From the NCBI GenBank assembly GCA_963838495.1, contig CAWIRC010000001.1:1984001-2048000 (forward strand): 64,000 nucleotides of DNA, written 5' to 3'. Origin of the DNA: JBEKIK01 sp963838495. GTDB taxonomy: Bacteria > Planctomycetota > Planctomycetia > Pirellulales > Thermoguttaceae. The position numbers and the translations under genes are program-made. A model generated the notes under the pieces. It did not search any database. It had not been told where the DNA came from and saw only the letters and a list, made by a program, of their open reading frames with translations. Of the stretch, positions 18,613 to 27,808 are shown in pieces (position 1 is the stretch's first letter; every line of letters begins with the position of its first letter).

Positions 18613-19710
18613 TTATATATTCCTCCGATACCGATAATACGCCGCACATGCCCCTTCGGCCGAAACCATCGGCGCACCCAGCGGCCAATCCGGCGTGCAA
18701 CGGATGCCGAAGGCCGGGCAGTCGGGCGGTCTTTTATGCCCTTTAAGCACCTCGCCGGCAATGCACTCGCCCGATTCCTCCGCCGTAATATGCTCCACCC
18801 CGAATCGTCGCTCGGCATCAAACTCCGTAAACTTCTCGCACAAGGCCAATCCGCTTGCCGGGATTTCGCCGATGCCACGCCACTTCCGCGGCACGGTCCG
18901 GAATACCTCTTCCACCTGCCGCTTAGCGGCGACGTTGCCCTCCGGCCGGACGGATCGGGCATATTGATTTTCCACCTCGTGCCTACCGCTTTCAAGCTGC
19001 CGCACGCACATCAACACGCCCTGCAAAATGTCCAGCGGCTCGAACCCGGTGATCACGATCGGCACGCGGAACTCCGCGGCCAGCGGGCGATATTCATCCA
19101 TGCCGGTTATCGTACACACGTGCCCGGCGGCGATAAAGGCCTGCACGCGGTTTTCCGGCGCGGAAAGCACCGCCCTCATCGCCGGCGGCACCAGCACGTG
19201 CGAAACCAGCACGGAAAAATTCCTTAAGCCCAGCCTCGCCGCCTGGGCCACGGCCATGGCATTGGCCGGGGCGGTGGTTTCAAAGCCCACGGCAAAAAAA
19301 ACCACCTCCCGGTCCGAGTGTTTTTGGGCCAGGACAACCGCGTCCATGGGCGAATACACCACCCGCACGTCGCCCCCCTCGCTTTTTACCGTAAACAAGT
19401 CTTTTTGCGAGCCCGGCACCCGCAGCATGTCGCCAAATGAACAGAATATCACTCCCGGCCTCGAGGCAATGGCTATACCCTTGTCCAAAATCTCCACCGG
19501 CGTGACGCACACCGGGCAGCCGGGACCGTGGATCAATGTAATCTTCTTCGGCAACAGTTCATCCAAGCCGAAGCGGATAATAGCATGCGTCTGACCGCCG
19601 CAGACCTCCATGATGTTCCACGGCCGTGTAGTAGCCGCGGCAATGGCCGAGGCCAATTGCCTTACCCGCTCAGGATCGCGATATTCATCCACGTATTTCA
19701 TGTTATTCAT
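18613..19710 (-). CDS. hypD: Hydrogenase formation protein HypD
   Basis: Iron-sulfur scaffold on which the Fe(CN)2CO unit is built with HypC. 365 residues with the conserved MEVCGGQTHAI, HGPGCPVCVTP, SFGDMLRVPGS and VGFETTAPANA motifs and the C-terminal cysteine-containing cluster region. The ATG at 19710 lies next to a palindromic repeat (19713-19739); a second ATG at 19701 (MKYVDEYRDPERV) is the more usual family start. It is the sixth hyp gene in order A-B-F-C-D-E. Confidence 0.96.
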   Translation of the reverse strand: MNNMKYVDEYRDPERVRQLASAIAAATTRPWNIMEVCGGQTHAIIRFGLDELLPKKITLIHGPGCPVCVTPVEILDKGIAIASRPGVIFCSFGDMLRVPGSQKDLFTVKSEGGDVRVVYSPMDAVVLAQKHSDREVVFFAVGFETTAPANAMAVAQAARLGLRNFSVLVSHVLVPPAMRAVLSAPENRVQAFIAAGHVCTITGMDEYRPLAAEFRVPIVITGFEPLDILQGVLMCVRQLESGRHEVENQYARSVRPEGNVAAKRQVEEVFRTVPRKWRGIGEIPASGLALCEKFTEFDAERRFGVEHITAEESGECIAGEVLKGHKRPPDCPAFGIRCTPDWPLGAPMVSAEGACAAYYRYRRNI

Positions 19711-19712
19711 TT

Positions 19713-19739
19713 AGCCCCCGGCGAATACACCGGGGGCTT
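19713..19739. repeat. AGCCCCCGG-CCGGGGGCT palindrome
   Basis: AGCCCCCGGCGAATACACCGGGGGCT, a hairpin with 9-bp arms, directly before hypD. Relatives are at 46503, 50944 and 56102. Confidence 0.9.
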
Positions 19740-19770
19740 GCGTTGCGAAACCGCAAGCGGCCGCATATAC

Positions 19771-20040
19771 TCAATGCTTATTCATTCCAAATTGTTCCTG
19801 CTCCTCTTCTATTTCGCCGATTTCGTTAAGGTACGTAAAAATCTCCTCGGCCTCGGCCTGGTCGATGCGGCTGATGGCGAATCCCACGTGCACCAGCACG
19901 TAATCGCCCACCTGGACCTCGGGCGTATAGGCCAGACAAACATCCTTATAAACACCGCCGAATTCGACCTTGCCCCTGGGCAACTCCAACTCCACCGGCG
20001 GATAAATTTCCACCACTTTTCCCGGCACGCCAAGGCACAT
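19771..20040 (-). CDS. hypC: Hydrogenase assembly chaperone HypC
   Basis: 89 residues starting MCLGVPGKVVEI with the essential Cys2 that contacts HypD and the large-subunit precursor. The OB-like core continues with VGDYVLVHVGFAISRID, then EAEEIFTYLNEI. The acidic tail EIEEEQEQFGMNKH is slightly longer than in E. coli. It sits 40 bases after hypF. Confidence 0.96.
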   Translation of the reverse strand: MCLGVPGKVVEIYPPVELELPRGKVEFGGVYKDVCLAYTPEVQVGDYVLVHVGFAISRIDQAEAEEIFTYLNEIGEIEEEQEQFGMNKH

Positions 20041-20080
20041 AATATATCTACCCTTAATTTGTCCTTATGTTGTACATTAA

Positions 20081-22519
20081 TTACTGAACCCCGCACCCTT
20101 TCAACGCGGCCACATAAATTTGCCCCAGGGCGATGCCGCCGTCGCCGGGCGGAACCTCTTTATGAAGATACACTGTAAAGCCCGCCTTGTGCAACCGATT
20201 GTACACACGTTTGCTCAACAACGCGTTTTGAAAACACCCGCCCGAAAGCACTACGCCTTCCAGCCCGAAATACTCGGCAATTTCCTGGGCCATCTCGGCC
20301 AAGGCGTTATGGAATCGGGCGCTATAATTCCCACCGGCGCCTTCCCCGCCAAGTCGGCGAGTATCGCCCGCAGCATCGGTTCCCAGTCGGCCAGGATGAT
20401 CTGTTTTTCATCGCGGCACAGGGCGACGGGATAAGCGGATGTTTCCTCCTTGTCAGCGGCGAATTCCAGGGCCATGGCCGCCTGGCCCTCGAAACTGATG
20501 ACCGCCGGCAATCCGCACAAAGCGGCGACCGCGTCGAATAGCCGCCCCATGCTGCTGGTCCGCGGGCAATTTATTCCTTGTGCCAGCATTTGCACGAGAG
20601 CGGTCATTTCCCGGTCATTAAACCAGGCGGCGGCCAGTCGCCCCGCCTCTTTGCCGAGTATTTCGTAAAAAATCCCCAACGCCGAGCGGCGCGGCTCGTG
20701 CATGGCTTTATCTCCGCCGGGCAGCGAAAAAGTCCGCAAATGTGCCACGCGCGTAAAATCCGCCCCTTCGCAGCACAGCACTTCACCACCCCACACGGTT
20801 CCGTCGAGGCCGTAGCCGGTGCCGTCCCAAGCCAGCGCAAGCACGGGCCCGTTAAGGCCATGTTCGGCCATGGCCGCGGCCGCATGGGCATGATGATGCT
20901 GCACCCGCACGAGCGGCACGCCCCACCCGGCCGCCAGCGATTCCGCCTCGCGCGTCGAGGCGTAATCCGGATGCAAGTCGCAGGCCACAACGTCGGGCCT
21001 GACGGCAAAAAAATCCACCAGATCTTTAATCGCACGCTGAAAAACCTGCACGCTTAAAATATTATCCAAATCGCCTATGTGCGGTGTCATGACCACCTGC
21101 GCCATATTGCGGCCGTTTCATTCACACTGCTTAAGCATAGCGCCACCGTGTTTTTCAAGTGTCCGCCCACGGCGAGAATCGTGGGGGCATTGATTTTTAA
21201 ACGCATCGGCAGCGGCGCAAACCCCCGCGCCCGGCGCAGAACCTGGAATCCGCCAGGGCCAAGCCGGACTATCGAATCGTCAACCGGCCGAACTATAGGC
21301 CGGTTGTGCGTCAATATCACATCGGCGATCGAACCCAATCGGTCAATCGCATCTTCCGTGGAAATGGCCATCGGATCTTCGGTCAGGTTGCCGCTGGTGC
21401 AGACTATCGGCCGGCCCATCGCCGCCAAAAGCAAATAATGCAGCGGCGTGTACGGCAGCATCACCCCCAAATACGGATTGCCCGGCGCCACGCCTTCAAC
21501 TATTTCACAAGTCCCCTCTCCCGACCAACCTTCGGTCGGTGCCCGGAGAGGGCCAGGGTGAGGGCCTTGTTGGCACATCCCCTCTCCCTTTGGGAGAGGG
21601 TAAGGGTGAGGGCCGTTCACCCTTAGTTTTTTCAACAATACAATCGGCGCCCGATGCGACATCAGCATCGCCGCTTCTTCCTCAGAAACTTCGCAATGCC
21701 GCCGCACTTCGTCCAAGCTCGCCAACATTACGGCGAATGGCCGGTCCGGCCGTAATTTGCGCTGGCGGAGCCGGGCCACGGCCTCCGCGCTCGTGGCATC
21801 TACCACCAACTGAAAACCGCCCAATCCTTTTATCGCCAGCACGCGATTTTCCAAAACCATTTCCGCCGCAATAGCGATCGCTTGCTCGGCCCGGGCTATG
21901 TATTTTCCCGCGCAATCAAGCAATTCCAAATGCGGTCCGCATTGCGGGCAGGCAATCGGCTGGGCGTGAAATCGCCGGTCGGAGGGATTCTCGTACTCCG
22001 CGCGGCACTGCGGACACATTTCAAAACCAACCATCGAGGTCCGCGCCGATCGTACGGCAGTTGCTCGATGATCGACCACCTCGGCCCGCAGTTCGTGCAG
22101 TTCGTAAATGGATATCCATAACGCCGCTGGGCCGGATCGCGGATCTCGGCCAGGCATTGCACACACGTGGCCAGGTCGGCGGGAATCGTCGGCCGCGGAA
22201 CGGATTGGCTAAGGCTGGCGCGGATTTCAAATGCCGCCGGACTATCTTTTTCACATGGAATTTCGCGAATATCAAGCTCGTCGATCCGCGCCTGCGGCGG
22301 ACATCCGCTCCGCAAGAGTTCTACAAATTCCTCCAACGCTGCCTTGTCGCCCTGCACTTCCACCCGCACCAAGTCGGCCTCGTTGAGAACCCAGCCCCCA
22401 AGCCCTTTCGCCCGCGCCAAATTGTAAACGAACGGCCGAAACCCCACCCCTTGCACCACCCCGCGCACGATAATCGCCAGGCGGTGGGAAAACGACTGTT
22501 GCGACATCGAAAAGCTCAT
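20081..22519 (-). CDS. hypF: Carbamoyltransferase HypF, three frameshifts and an in-frame repeat insertion
   Basis: HypF makes the thiocarboxamide on HypE from carbamoyl phosphate. Domains in order: acylphosphatase (LAIIVRGVVQGVGFRPFVYN), two zinc fingers (CVQCLAEI...NCTNC and CPQCRAEY...ACPQC), YrdC-like domain (KGLGGFQLVVDA, VAPGNPYLGVMLPYTPLHYL) and the Kae1-like domain (QHHHAHAAAAMAEH, LSGGCFQN). The frame breaks at about 22046, 21107 and 20318; each is repaired by one extra base (for example NETAANMAQVVMTPHIGD). In the YrdC domain about 40 residues starting GPHPYPLPKGEG are the translation of two palindromic repeats (21512-21613). The start is ATG 22519 or 22507. Confidence 0.93.
21512..21613. 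repeat. Two CCCTCTCCC palindromic repeats inside hypF
   Basis: Copy 1 (21512-21565) carries CCGACCAACCTTCGGTCGG inside the outer CCCCTCTC/GAGAGGG stem. Copy 2 (21578-21613) is CCCTCTCCCTTTGGGAGAGGG plus GTGAGGGC. Both are read through in frame as part of hypF. Confidence 0.92.
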
Positions 22520-22573
22520 ATCAAATCGCAAATTGTAAACTGCAAATTCTAAATAAGGGGCTCTAACAAAATC

Positions 22574-22622
22574 TTCCCTCTCCCTTTGGGAGAGGCACCC
22601 AGAGGGTACCCGGGGGTGAGGG
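22574..22622. repeat. CCCTCTCCCTTTGGGAGAGG repeat
   Basis: Copy in the hypB-hypF spacer, preceded by GGGGCTCTAACAAAATC, which also resembles the flank of the copy at 9415. An AT-rich GCAAATT repeat follows at 22708-22741. Confidence 0.85.
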
Positions 22623-22793
22623 CGTTTATAAAAGGATATAATTTTTTGTTAGAGCTCCTAAAGCATAAATGAAATGCATTTGTACCTAACCTTATTCTTC
22701 CCTCTGTTCAATTTGAAATTTGCAATTGCTCAATTTGCAATAGAAAACATGGGCACAAACACGCCCCAATTCCAACCAATGCTCTAATACAAT

Positions 22794-23447
22794 TTAACTT
22801 GTTTTACCAACTTTTTCCCTCAGCCACGCGGCAGCTTCGCTCATGCCCTGGCCTTTCAAGGCCGAAACCTGGAAAACTGGGGCATCCGGGGCCAATCGCC
22901 TCATGTCGGCGGCAACTCGCGCCGGATTGAAATTCAGATGCGGCACCAAATCCATCTTGGTGATAAACAGGGCGTCCGATCCTTGAAAAATGGCCGGATA
23001 TTTTATAATCTTGTCGTCGCCTTCCGGAGCACTCAATACGATGATCCGCAGGCGTTCGCCCAGGTCGAAACCGGCCGTGCACACCAGGTTGCCCACGTTT
23101 TCGATCATCAGCAACTCGACACCGGCCAGATCGAGTTCGCCCAAGGCCGAGGCGACCATGTTGGCGTCCAGGTGGCATGCGCCGTCGGTGTTGATTTGCA
23201 CCACCGGCACGCCCACGGCCTCGATCCGCTGGGCGTCGATCGCACCGGCGATGTCGCCTTCGATCACGGCCGGATGGATGCGCCCGCCGAGTTCGGCGAA
23301 AAGGGCCTCCAAGAGCGTGGTTTTGCCCGACCCCGGCGAACCGACCACGTTTACCCCGAACACGCCCGCGGCGTCCAATTTCGCTCGATTATCCGCGGCA
23401 ATCTGGTCGTTGACCTTCAATATTTTTTTCGCGGCTACTATCTTCAT
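22794..23447 (-). CDS. hypB: Hydrogenase nickel incorporation GTPase HypB
   Basis: GTPase that delivers nickel to the hydrogenase large subunit with HypA. 217 residues with the P-loop GSPGSGKTT (36-44), EGDIAGAIDA, NTDGACHLDA with nickel/zinc-binding Cys-His, ENVGNLVCTAGFDLGE and the guanine-specificity region FITKMDLVPHL. There is no N-terminal His-rich nickel-storage stretch. The 110-bp spacer from hypA contains three CGTAGGGTGCATGAAATGCACC-type repeats. Confidence 0.96.
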   Translation of the reverse strand: MKIVAAKKILKVNDQIAADNRAKLDAAGVFGVNVVGSPGSGKTTLLEALFAELGGRIHPAVIEGDIAGAIDAQRIEAVGVPVVQINTDGACHLDANMVASALGELDLAGVELLMIENVGNLVCTAGFDLGERLRIIVLSAPEGDDKIIKYPAIFQGSDALFITKMDLVPHLNFNPARVAADMRRLAPDAPVFQVSALKGQGMSEAAAWLREKVGKTS

Positions 23448-23449
23448 TA

Positions 23450-23556
23450 TTCGTAGGGTGCATGAAATGCACCGATTTGCAGTTTCTTAGGGTGCTTGAA
23501 ATGCACCGCATGTTAATATTTTTTATTTGTGCGTTTCACGCACCCTACAACTGTCC
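23450..23556. repeat. GGTGCATGAAATGCACC repeats (three)
   Basis: GTAGGGTGCATGAAATGCACCG (about 23452-23474), TAGGGTGCTTGAAATGCACCG (about 23489-23508) and a reverse copy GTGCGTTTCACGCACCCTAC (about 23529-23549) fill the hypA-hypB gap. A fourth family member is at 11299. Confidence 0.85.
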
Positions 23557-23557
23557 A

Positions 23558-23925
23558 CTAACCGCTGTCCACTTTCTGCTTATCTTCCACGTTGATGCTT
23601 TGCAGCATAAGATCGCGCCTCCCTCGATGACAATCGCGTCGCTTCCGCATTTGGGGCATTTAAAAATTATATTGTCGATCTCCATGCGAGCATTGCAGAC
23701 CCCGCAGCGGCAGGCTGCCTTGGCTTCGTGAATGACGATCTCCGCCCCTTCGACCAGCGTGCCGGGCGCAAGCAGCTCGAAAGCGAAGCGAATCGAATCG
23801 CAGTTTACCCCCGAAAGCCGGCCGATGCTCAGCTCGATGCCGCGGACCTTCCCGCTCTGGCCCGCTCTATGGACCTCGCGGCCGACTTGTTCGATCAGGG
23901 CGTCAACGATGGATAGTTCGTGCAT
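23558..23925 (-). CDS. hypA: Hydrogenase/urease nickel metallochaperone HypA, frameshifted near the C-terminus
   Basis: Starts MHELSIVDALIEQV, giving the nickel-binding Met-His-Glu amino terminus. The zinc site is CRCGVC...FKCPKCGSD. In the printed frame the end reads GGAILCCKASTWKISRK, unlike HypA; one extra base at about 23617-23622 gives EGGRDLMLQSINVEDKQ and a stop at 23558, which is the family ending. The upstream in-frame start at 23979 would overlap the preceding gene and is rejected. It begins eight bases after the cyclic-nucleotide-binding gene, so the two are probably co-transcribed. Confidence 0.93.
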
Positions 23926-23932
23926 TACTATA

Positions 23933-24376
23933 TTATACCACAGCCAACTGCACGCGGGCGCCTTCCAGGCGATGGGCAAGAAGTTTGGCTATTTGCAAAA
24001 TCAGGCAGTAGCCCAGCGACCGGTCTTTTTCGCATAGTTGCCGGAGTTTAATGGCGTCGATGCGGATCAAATCGGTGGCTTTGGCGGTGGTGCCGTTGGC
24101 GGTCATCTTGTAAGGCTCGATCAGCGACGACCAGCCCAGCAGATCGCCGTCGGCCATCGTGTCGATCACCCGCAGTTCGCCGTTGCCCAGCAGAAACTCA
24201 ATATTGATCTCGCCCCGGACTATGATCAACATGTGCGAGGCCGGATCGCCCTCGTTGAAAACCCGCGTGCCGGCAGGGACCGACTTCTCGTCGGCAATCA
24301 TCGAGATCTGTTTAAGGCCCTCTTCGCCGATGCCGGCAAAATAGGTGTAGCGCCGTAAAACTTCAGGGGATATCAT
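23933..24376 (-). CDS. Cyclic nucleotide-binding (Crp-like) domain protein
   Basis: 147 residues forming a single cNMP-binding beta-roll: FAGIGEEGLKQISMIADE, GTRVFNEGDPASHMLIIVRG, EINIEFL and GDLLGWSSLI with a following helical part. No DNA-binding helix-turn-helix is present, so it is a stand-alone sensor rather than a Crp regulator. GGAGAAA precedes the ATG at 24376. It is directly upstream of hypA; similar genes beside hyp operons are known to me in several anaerobes, but its partner is unknown. Confidence 0.85.
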   Translation of the reverse strand: MISPEVLRRYTYFAGIGEEGLKQISMIADEKSVPAGTRVFNEGDPASHMLIIVRGEINIEFLLGNGELRVIDTMADGDLLGWSSLIEPYKMTANGTTAKATDLIRIDAIKLRQLCEKDRSLGYCLILQIAKLLAHRLEGARVQLAVV

Positions 24377-24439
24377 AACTGTTTCTCCGTGACAATGGAT
24401 ATTAATTTCCTAGTGCGGCCTTTGGTCGCAATCAGTTCT

Positions 24440-24583
24440 ATTGCAAATTGCAAAATGTAAAATGTAAATTGTAAAATTGAACAAGATTCTCCTCCCTTGT
24501 TCTATATCCAATTCAATTTTTTTATCGTTTCGTTATTCTTGTCCAATTTGCAATTTGAAATTTGCAATTGTCAATTTACACTA
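24440..24583. repeat. AT-rich GCAAATT repeats
   Basis: Two copies (24440-24480 and 24541-24583) between the maturation protease and the cyclic-nucleotide-binding gene. Confidence 0.8.
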
Positions 24584-24593
24584 TACAAATACC

Positions 24594-25079
24594 CTAATCC
24601 CCAATCTCTAATTCCTTTTGCATCTCCTCGATCGCCTCCATCACCGCCCCGACCGCCAAGGGAATGGACGCCTCGACGGCAGGCGTACATCGCTCGCCAA
24701 AAGTCAGTATATCCTCGGCCTCGATTCCCACAAGCAGGATATCCTCGTTTTTCGGCAAACTGGCGCCCGCCTTCCGCCCGAATTCCAACGCCGTGGGCAA
24801 ATTCACGTCATGCGCCGACGCGCTCCGCTGCGTGGAAATGGAATCGGGCCCGAGTCGGTGCACCGTGCCGGGCGGGGCGCCGCTTTGCATCGCATCAATT
24901 ATTATCGCCCGGTCAAATCCGATCATCCGCTCCATCAGCCTCAGCCCGCCCCAATAATCCTCAGAAACCTCCAAGTCGCTCCGGCCGGCCAAAAGCGGCT
25001 TCAGCTTTTCAACCACGCGCAGCCCGACGCTGTCGTCGCTCACCAGCGGATTGCCAAGGCCAAGAACAAGTATTTTCAT
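24594..25079 (-). CDS. Hydrogenase maturation protease
   Basis: About 161 residues from the ATG at 25079 (MKILVLGLGNPLVSDDSVG), the signature GNPxxxDDxxG of HyaD/HybD/HycI endopeptidases that clip the large subunit C-terminus after nickel insertion. The other metal ligands fit IIIDAMQSGAPPG and the histidine in SAHDVNLPTALEFG. An upstream in-frame start at 25241 lies inside argS and is rejected. It is eleven bases after argS and precedes the hyp cluster, suggesting the hydrogenase maturation set is kept together. Confidence 0.92.
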   Translation of the reverse strand: MKILVLGLGNPLVSDDSVGLRVVEKLKPLLAGRSDLEVSEDYWGGLRLMERMIGFDRAIIIDAMQSGAPPGTVHRLGPDSISTQRSASAHDVNLPTALEFGRKAGASLPKNEDILLVGIEAEDILTFGERCTPAVEASIPLAVGAVMEAIEEMQKELEIGD

Positions 25080-25090
25080 GAACCCACGCC

Positions 25091-26988
25091 CTACATTTTC
25101 TCCACCACCTTGATCCCCAGTAATTCCAACCCTTTTTGGATTATCCGGGCGGTCATGTCGCAGAACATCAGGCGGCTTTGACGCAACTGCTCGCTTTCGG
25201 CCCGCAGCACGTGACAGCGCTCGAAAAAAGTCGAGTAGCAATTGGCCAGCTCAAATAGATAGGCCGTAAGCTGGTTGGGGCGATAATCGGCCGCGGCCAG
25301 GTCCAACGCCTCGGCAAAGCGGAGCAGCGCCAGCGCCAGAGAGCGTTCCGCCTCGCGTTGTGCCTCAGCCGGCTCGCGCCGGGCACCCTCTAGGTGGCTC
25401 GCCTTTTTTTCCGGCGGAGAAAAGATTATCTCCGCCCCGGAAGCCCGCAAGGCCTCGGCATCGACTTTCCCCTTGGCAAAGATGCTCCGCACCCGGGCGT
25501 AGGCGTATTGCATGTAAGTGGCCGTGTTCCCGTTCATGGCCAGCATCTTGTCGTAGCTGAACACGTAATCGCTGGTGCGGTTTTGGGAAAGATCGGCGTA
25601 TTTCAAGGCGGCAATGCCCACACTCTCGGCTATTTCGGTTCGTATAGCAGGCGTGATCTCCGGGCCGTCCGGCTTGGCGTCGTCGTTGGCCGCCACGATC
25701 TCGGCCGCGCGGCGCACGGCCTCGTCCAGCAGGCATTCCAGGCCCACGGTGTCGCCGGAGCGGGTTTTAAAGGGCCGCCCGTCCTCGCCCAACACCGTGC
25801 CGAAACTGACGTGCTGAAACTCCACCTTGTCGTATCCCCACCGCTTTGCCGCCGCGAAAAGCTGCTGGAAATGCAGGCTCTGCCGATGATCGACGACATA
25901 TAAAATGGCGTCCGGGCGCCAGGTTTCCATGCGATAGCGGATCGTGGCCAGATCGGTGGTGGCGTACAAAAAAGCCCCGTCTTGCTTGCGAACTATCATC
26001 GGGCGTCTCGTGACCGGGGAAGAAAATGCAAATCGCCCCTTCGCTCTCATGGGCAATGCCCTTGGCCAGAAGATCATCAACAACCGAAGCCAGCCGGTCT
26101 TCGTAAAAACTTTCGCCCAGGGTGTGATCGAAACTCACGTCCAGGCGCTTGTAGACGCGGTTTATTTCCATTTCGCAAAAGGGCAGGAATTCCTGCCAAA
26201 GCCGGCGGTTTTCCCCGTCGCCGGCATGGAGTTTCGCGGTTTCGGCGAGCACAGCGGCGTTGATATTCGGGTGATCGCACGAGAGTCCGGCAAGTTCGGA
26301 ATCGAAATTCCCGTTGTCCGGATTTTTTTCTTGATACTCGGTCGTTTTGCCGTCCCCCGGTTTTTTTTTCTTGATAATCCATGATCCGCCGCACCAGCCG
26401 ATACAGCCGGGCGAGTTCACGTACGGGATTTTTCCGGTAGGCCTCGGCGTCGAGGAAGTGCTTATACCCGTAAAGAATCATGCCGAATTGCGTGCCCCAG
26501 TCGCCGATATGATTGTCGCTTATCACCTTGTGACCCAGGAAACGCAGCGTGCGGCAGAGGGCGTCGCCGATGACCGTCGAGCGGATGTGCCCGACGTGCA
26601 TGGGCTTGGCCACGTTGGGGGCGGAAAAATCGATCACGTAAGTCCGCGGCCGCTCCACACCCGCAATCCCCAGGCGCGAATCCCTAAAGGCCCGGTTTAG
26701 CAGACTGATAAGCCACTCGTCTTTCAGGCGAAGATTGATGAATCCCGGGCCGGCCACCTCGGGCGGATGACAGATGTCGGCCGCGTCCAGGCGGCGCACG
26801 ATGTCCGCCGCCACGCTCCGCGGAGTGCGCTTCAACCGCTTGCCCAAGGGCATGGCCATGTTCGCCTGGTAATCGCCGAATTTCGCCTCCTGGCTGGGGC
26901 GAACCTGATCCAGATACTCCTCCGGCTCATCGACCAGCCCGGCCAAAGCGGCGCAAAATCGTGATTTCAACTCGGAAAGAATATTCAT
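25091..26988 (-). CDS. argS: Arginyl-tRNA synthetase, two frameshifts
   Basis: Charges tRNA-Arg. The N-terminal frame (26077-26988) has the additional domain and the class I HIGH-like motif NVAKPMHVGHIRSTVIGD, followed by DNHIGDWGTQFGMI. The middle frame continues EINRVYKRLDVSFDHTLGES, and the last frame has KQDGAFLYATTDLATIRYR and the anticodon-binding domain with YAYARVRSIF. Breaks lie at the nine-base T run 26361-26369 and at GGG 26001-26003; removing one base at each (or losing two) restores the protein, unlike most other breaks in the window, which need an added base. argS is essential, so sequence error is likely. Confidence 0.93.
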
Positions 26989-27033
26989 GCTCGAAAAATT
27001 CTAGTATGCGGCCACAACTAGTTTTATGCATTG

Positions 27034-27089
27034 GTTGGGGCGATAGTTGTACTGTCGCCCCGGGACGGCAGTACAACTGCCATCCCAAC
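27034..27089. repeat. GGGGCGGCAGTT hairpin repeats, tandem
   Basis: GTTGGGGCGATAGTTGTACTGTCGCCCC is followed by GGGACGGCAGTACAACTGCCATCCC, two hairpins side by side between rsfS and argS. Confidence 0.85.
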
Positions 27090-27161
27090 ATCCACAGTTT
27101 TAATGTTGGCCGACTACTAGGAGATAATCCATCTATTGGAAATCAAGAATTGAATATTGTA

Positions 27162-27189
27162 AAGCCCACGGGCTGCAACCCGTGGGCTT
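27162..27189. repeat. AAGCCCACGGGCTGCAACCCGTGGGCTT palindrome
   Basis: 28-base hairpin, same family as 12621 and 31713. Confidence 0.9.
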
Positions 27190-27247
27190 GATCTTTCGGC
27201 ACGAGAATATCCGGCTGAATGATATTCCGTTCCGCGCATCAGACATT

Positions 27248-27646
27248 TTATTTTTGATGTTCGTATGGAATGCGTTTCGCCCGGCCCCAAAGCCGTTCCA
27301 GGTCGTAGTAAGCCCGGGTTTCGGGCTCGAATAGATGCACGACCACGTCGCCGTAGTCCAGCAGTATCCACCGGCTTTCGCCGTATCCTTCGATTCCCAG
27401 GCGCAAGTCGCCCTTTTCCGCCAGCACCCGGTCGATTTCCTCGCTCATGGCGTGCAATTGCCGCCGACTGGATCCGCTCGCGATCACAAAAAAATCGAAC
27501 AAGGAGGTCAATTCCCGCATATCGAGCAGGACGATGTCGCTGCCGCGATTATCCTCGGCCGTGCGGGCGGCAAGCAAGGCCCGTTCAAGGCTCCCGGCCT
27601 GCGCTTTTTCGATTTTTGCTTCCAATCGGGCGCTCGTATGCTTCAT
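27248..27646 (-). CDS. rsfS: Ribosome silencing factor RsfS
   Basis: RsfS (YbeB/Iojap) binds L14 of the 50S subunit and blocks subunit joining in poor nutrient conditions. 132 residues with the family pattern ALLAARTAEDNRGSDIVLLD, LFDFFVIASGSSRRQLHAMS and GYGESRWILLDYGDVVVHLF. The usual neighbours nadD or obg are absent here. Stand-alone gene transcribed toward argS. Confidence 0.93.
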   Translation of the reverse strand: MKHTSARLEAKIEKAQAGSLERALLAARTAEDNRGSDIVLLDMRELTSLFDFFVIASGSSRRQLHAMSEEIDRVLAEKGDLRLGIEGYGESRWILLDYGDVVVHLFEPETRAYYDLERLWGRAKRIPYEHQK

Positions 27647-27734
27647 GTGGGCATCTCGCAGGAGTGTTATTGAACCGCAATTCCGGTATTTTAACCATCA
27701 TCTCCAGTTTTACCAATCCACCCCGCCGAGAAAT

Positions 27735-27764
27735 AAAAAACCCGCGAGTTATCTCCCGCGGGTT
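27735..27764 (-). terminator. Intrinsic terminator
   Basis: Minus strand AACCCGCGGGAGATAACTCGCGGGTT forms a stem of about 9 pairs and is followed by TTTTTATTT. It lies 45 bases after the stop of the secreted protein gene at 27809. Confidence 0.8.
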
Positions 27765-27808
27765 GATTTTCTTTATCGTCTATTATTGCGCAAGCGTAAA
27801 TTGGCAAG

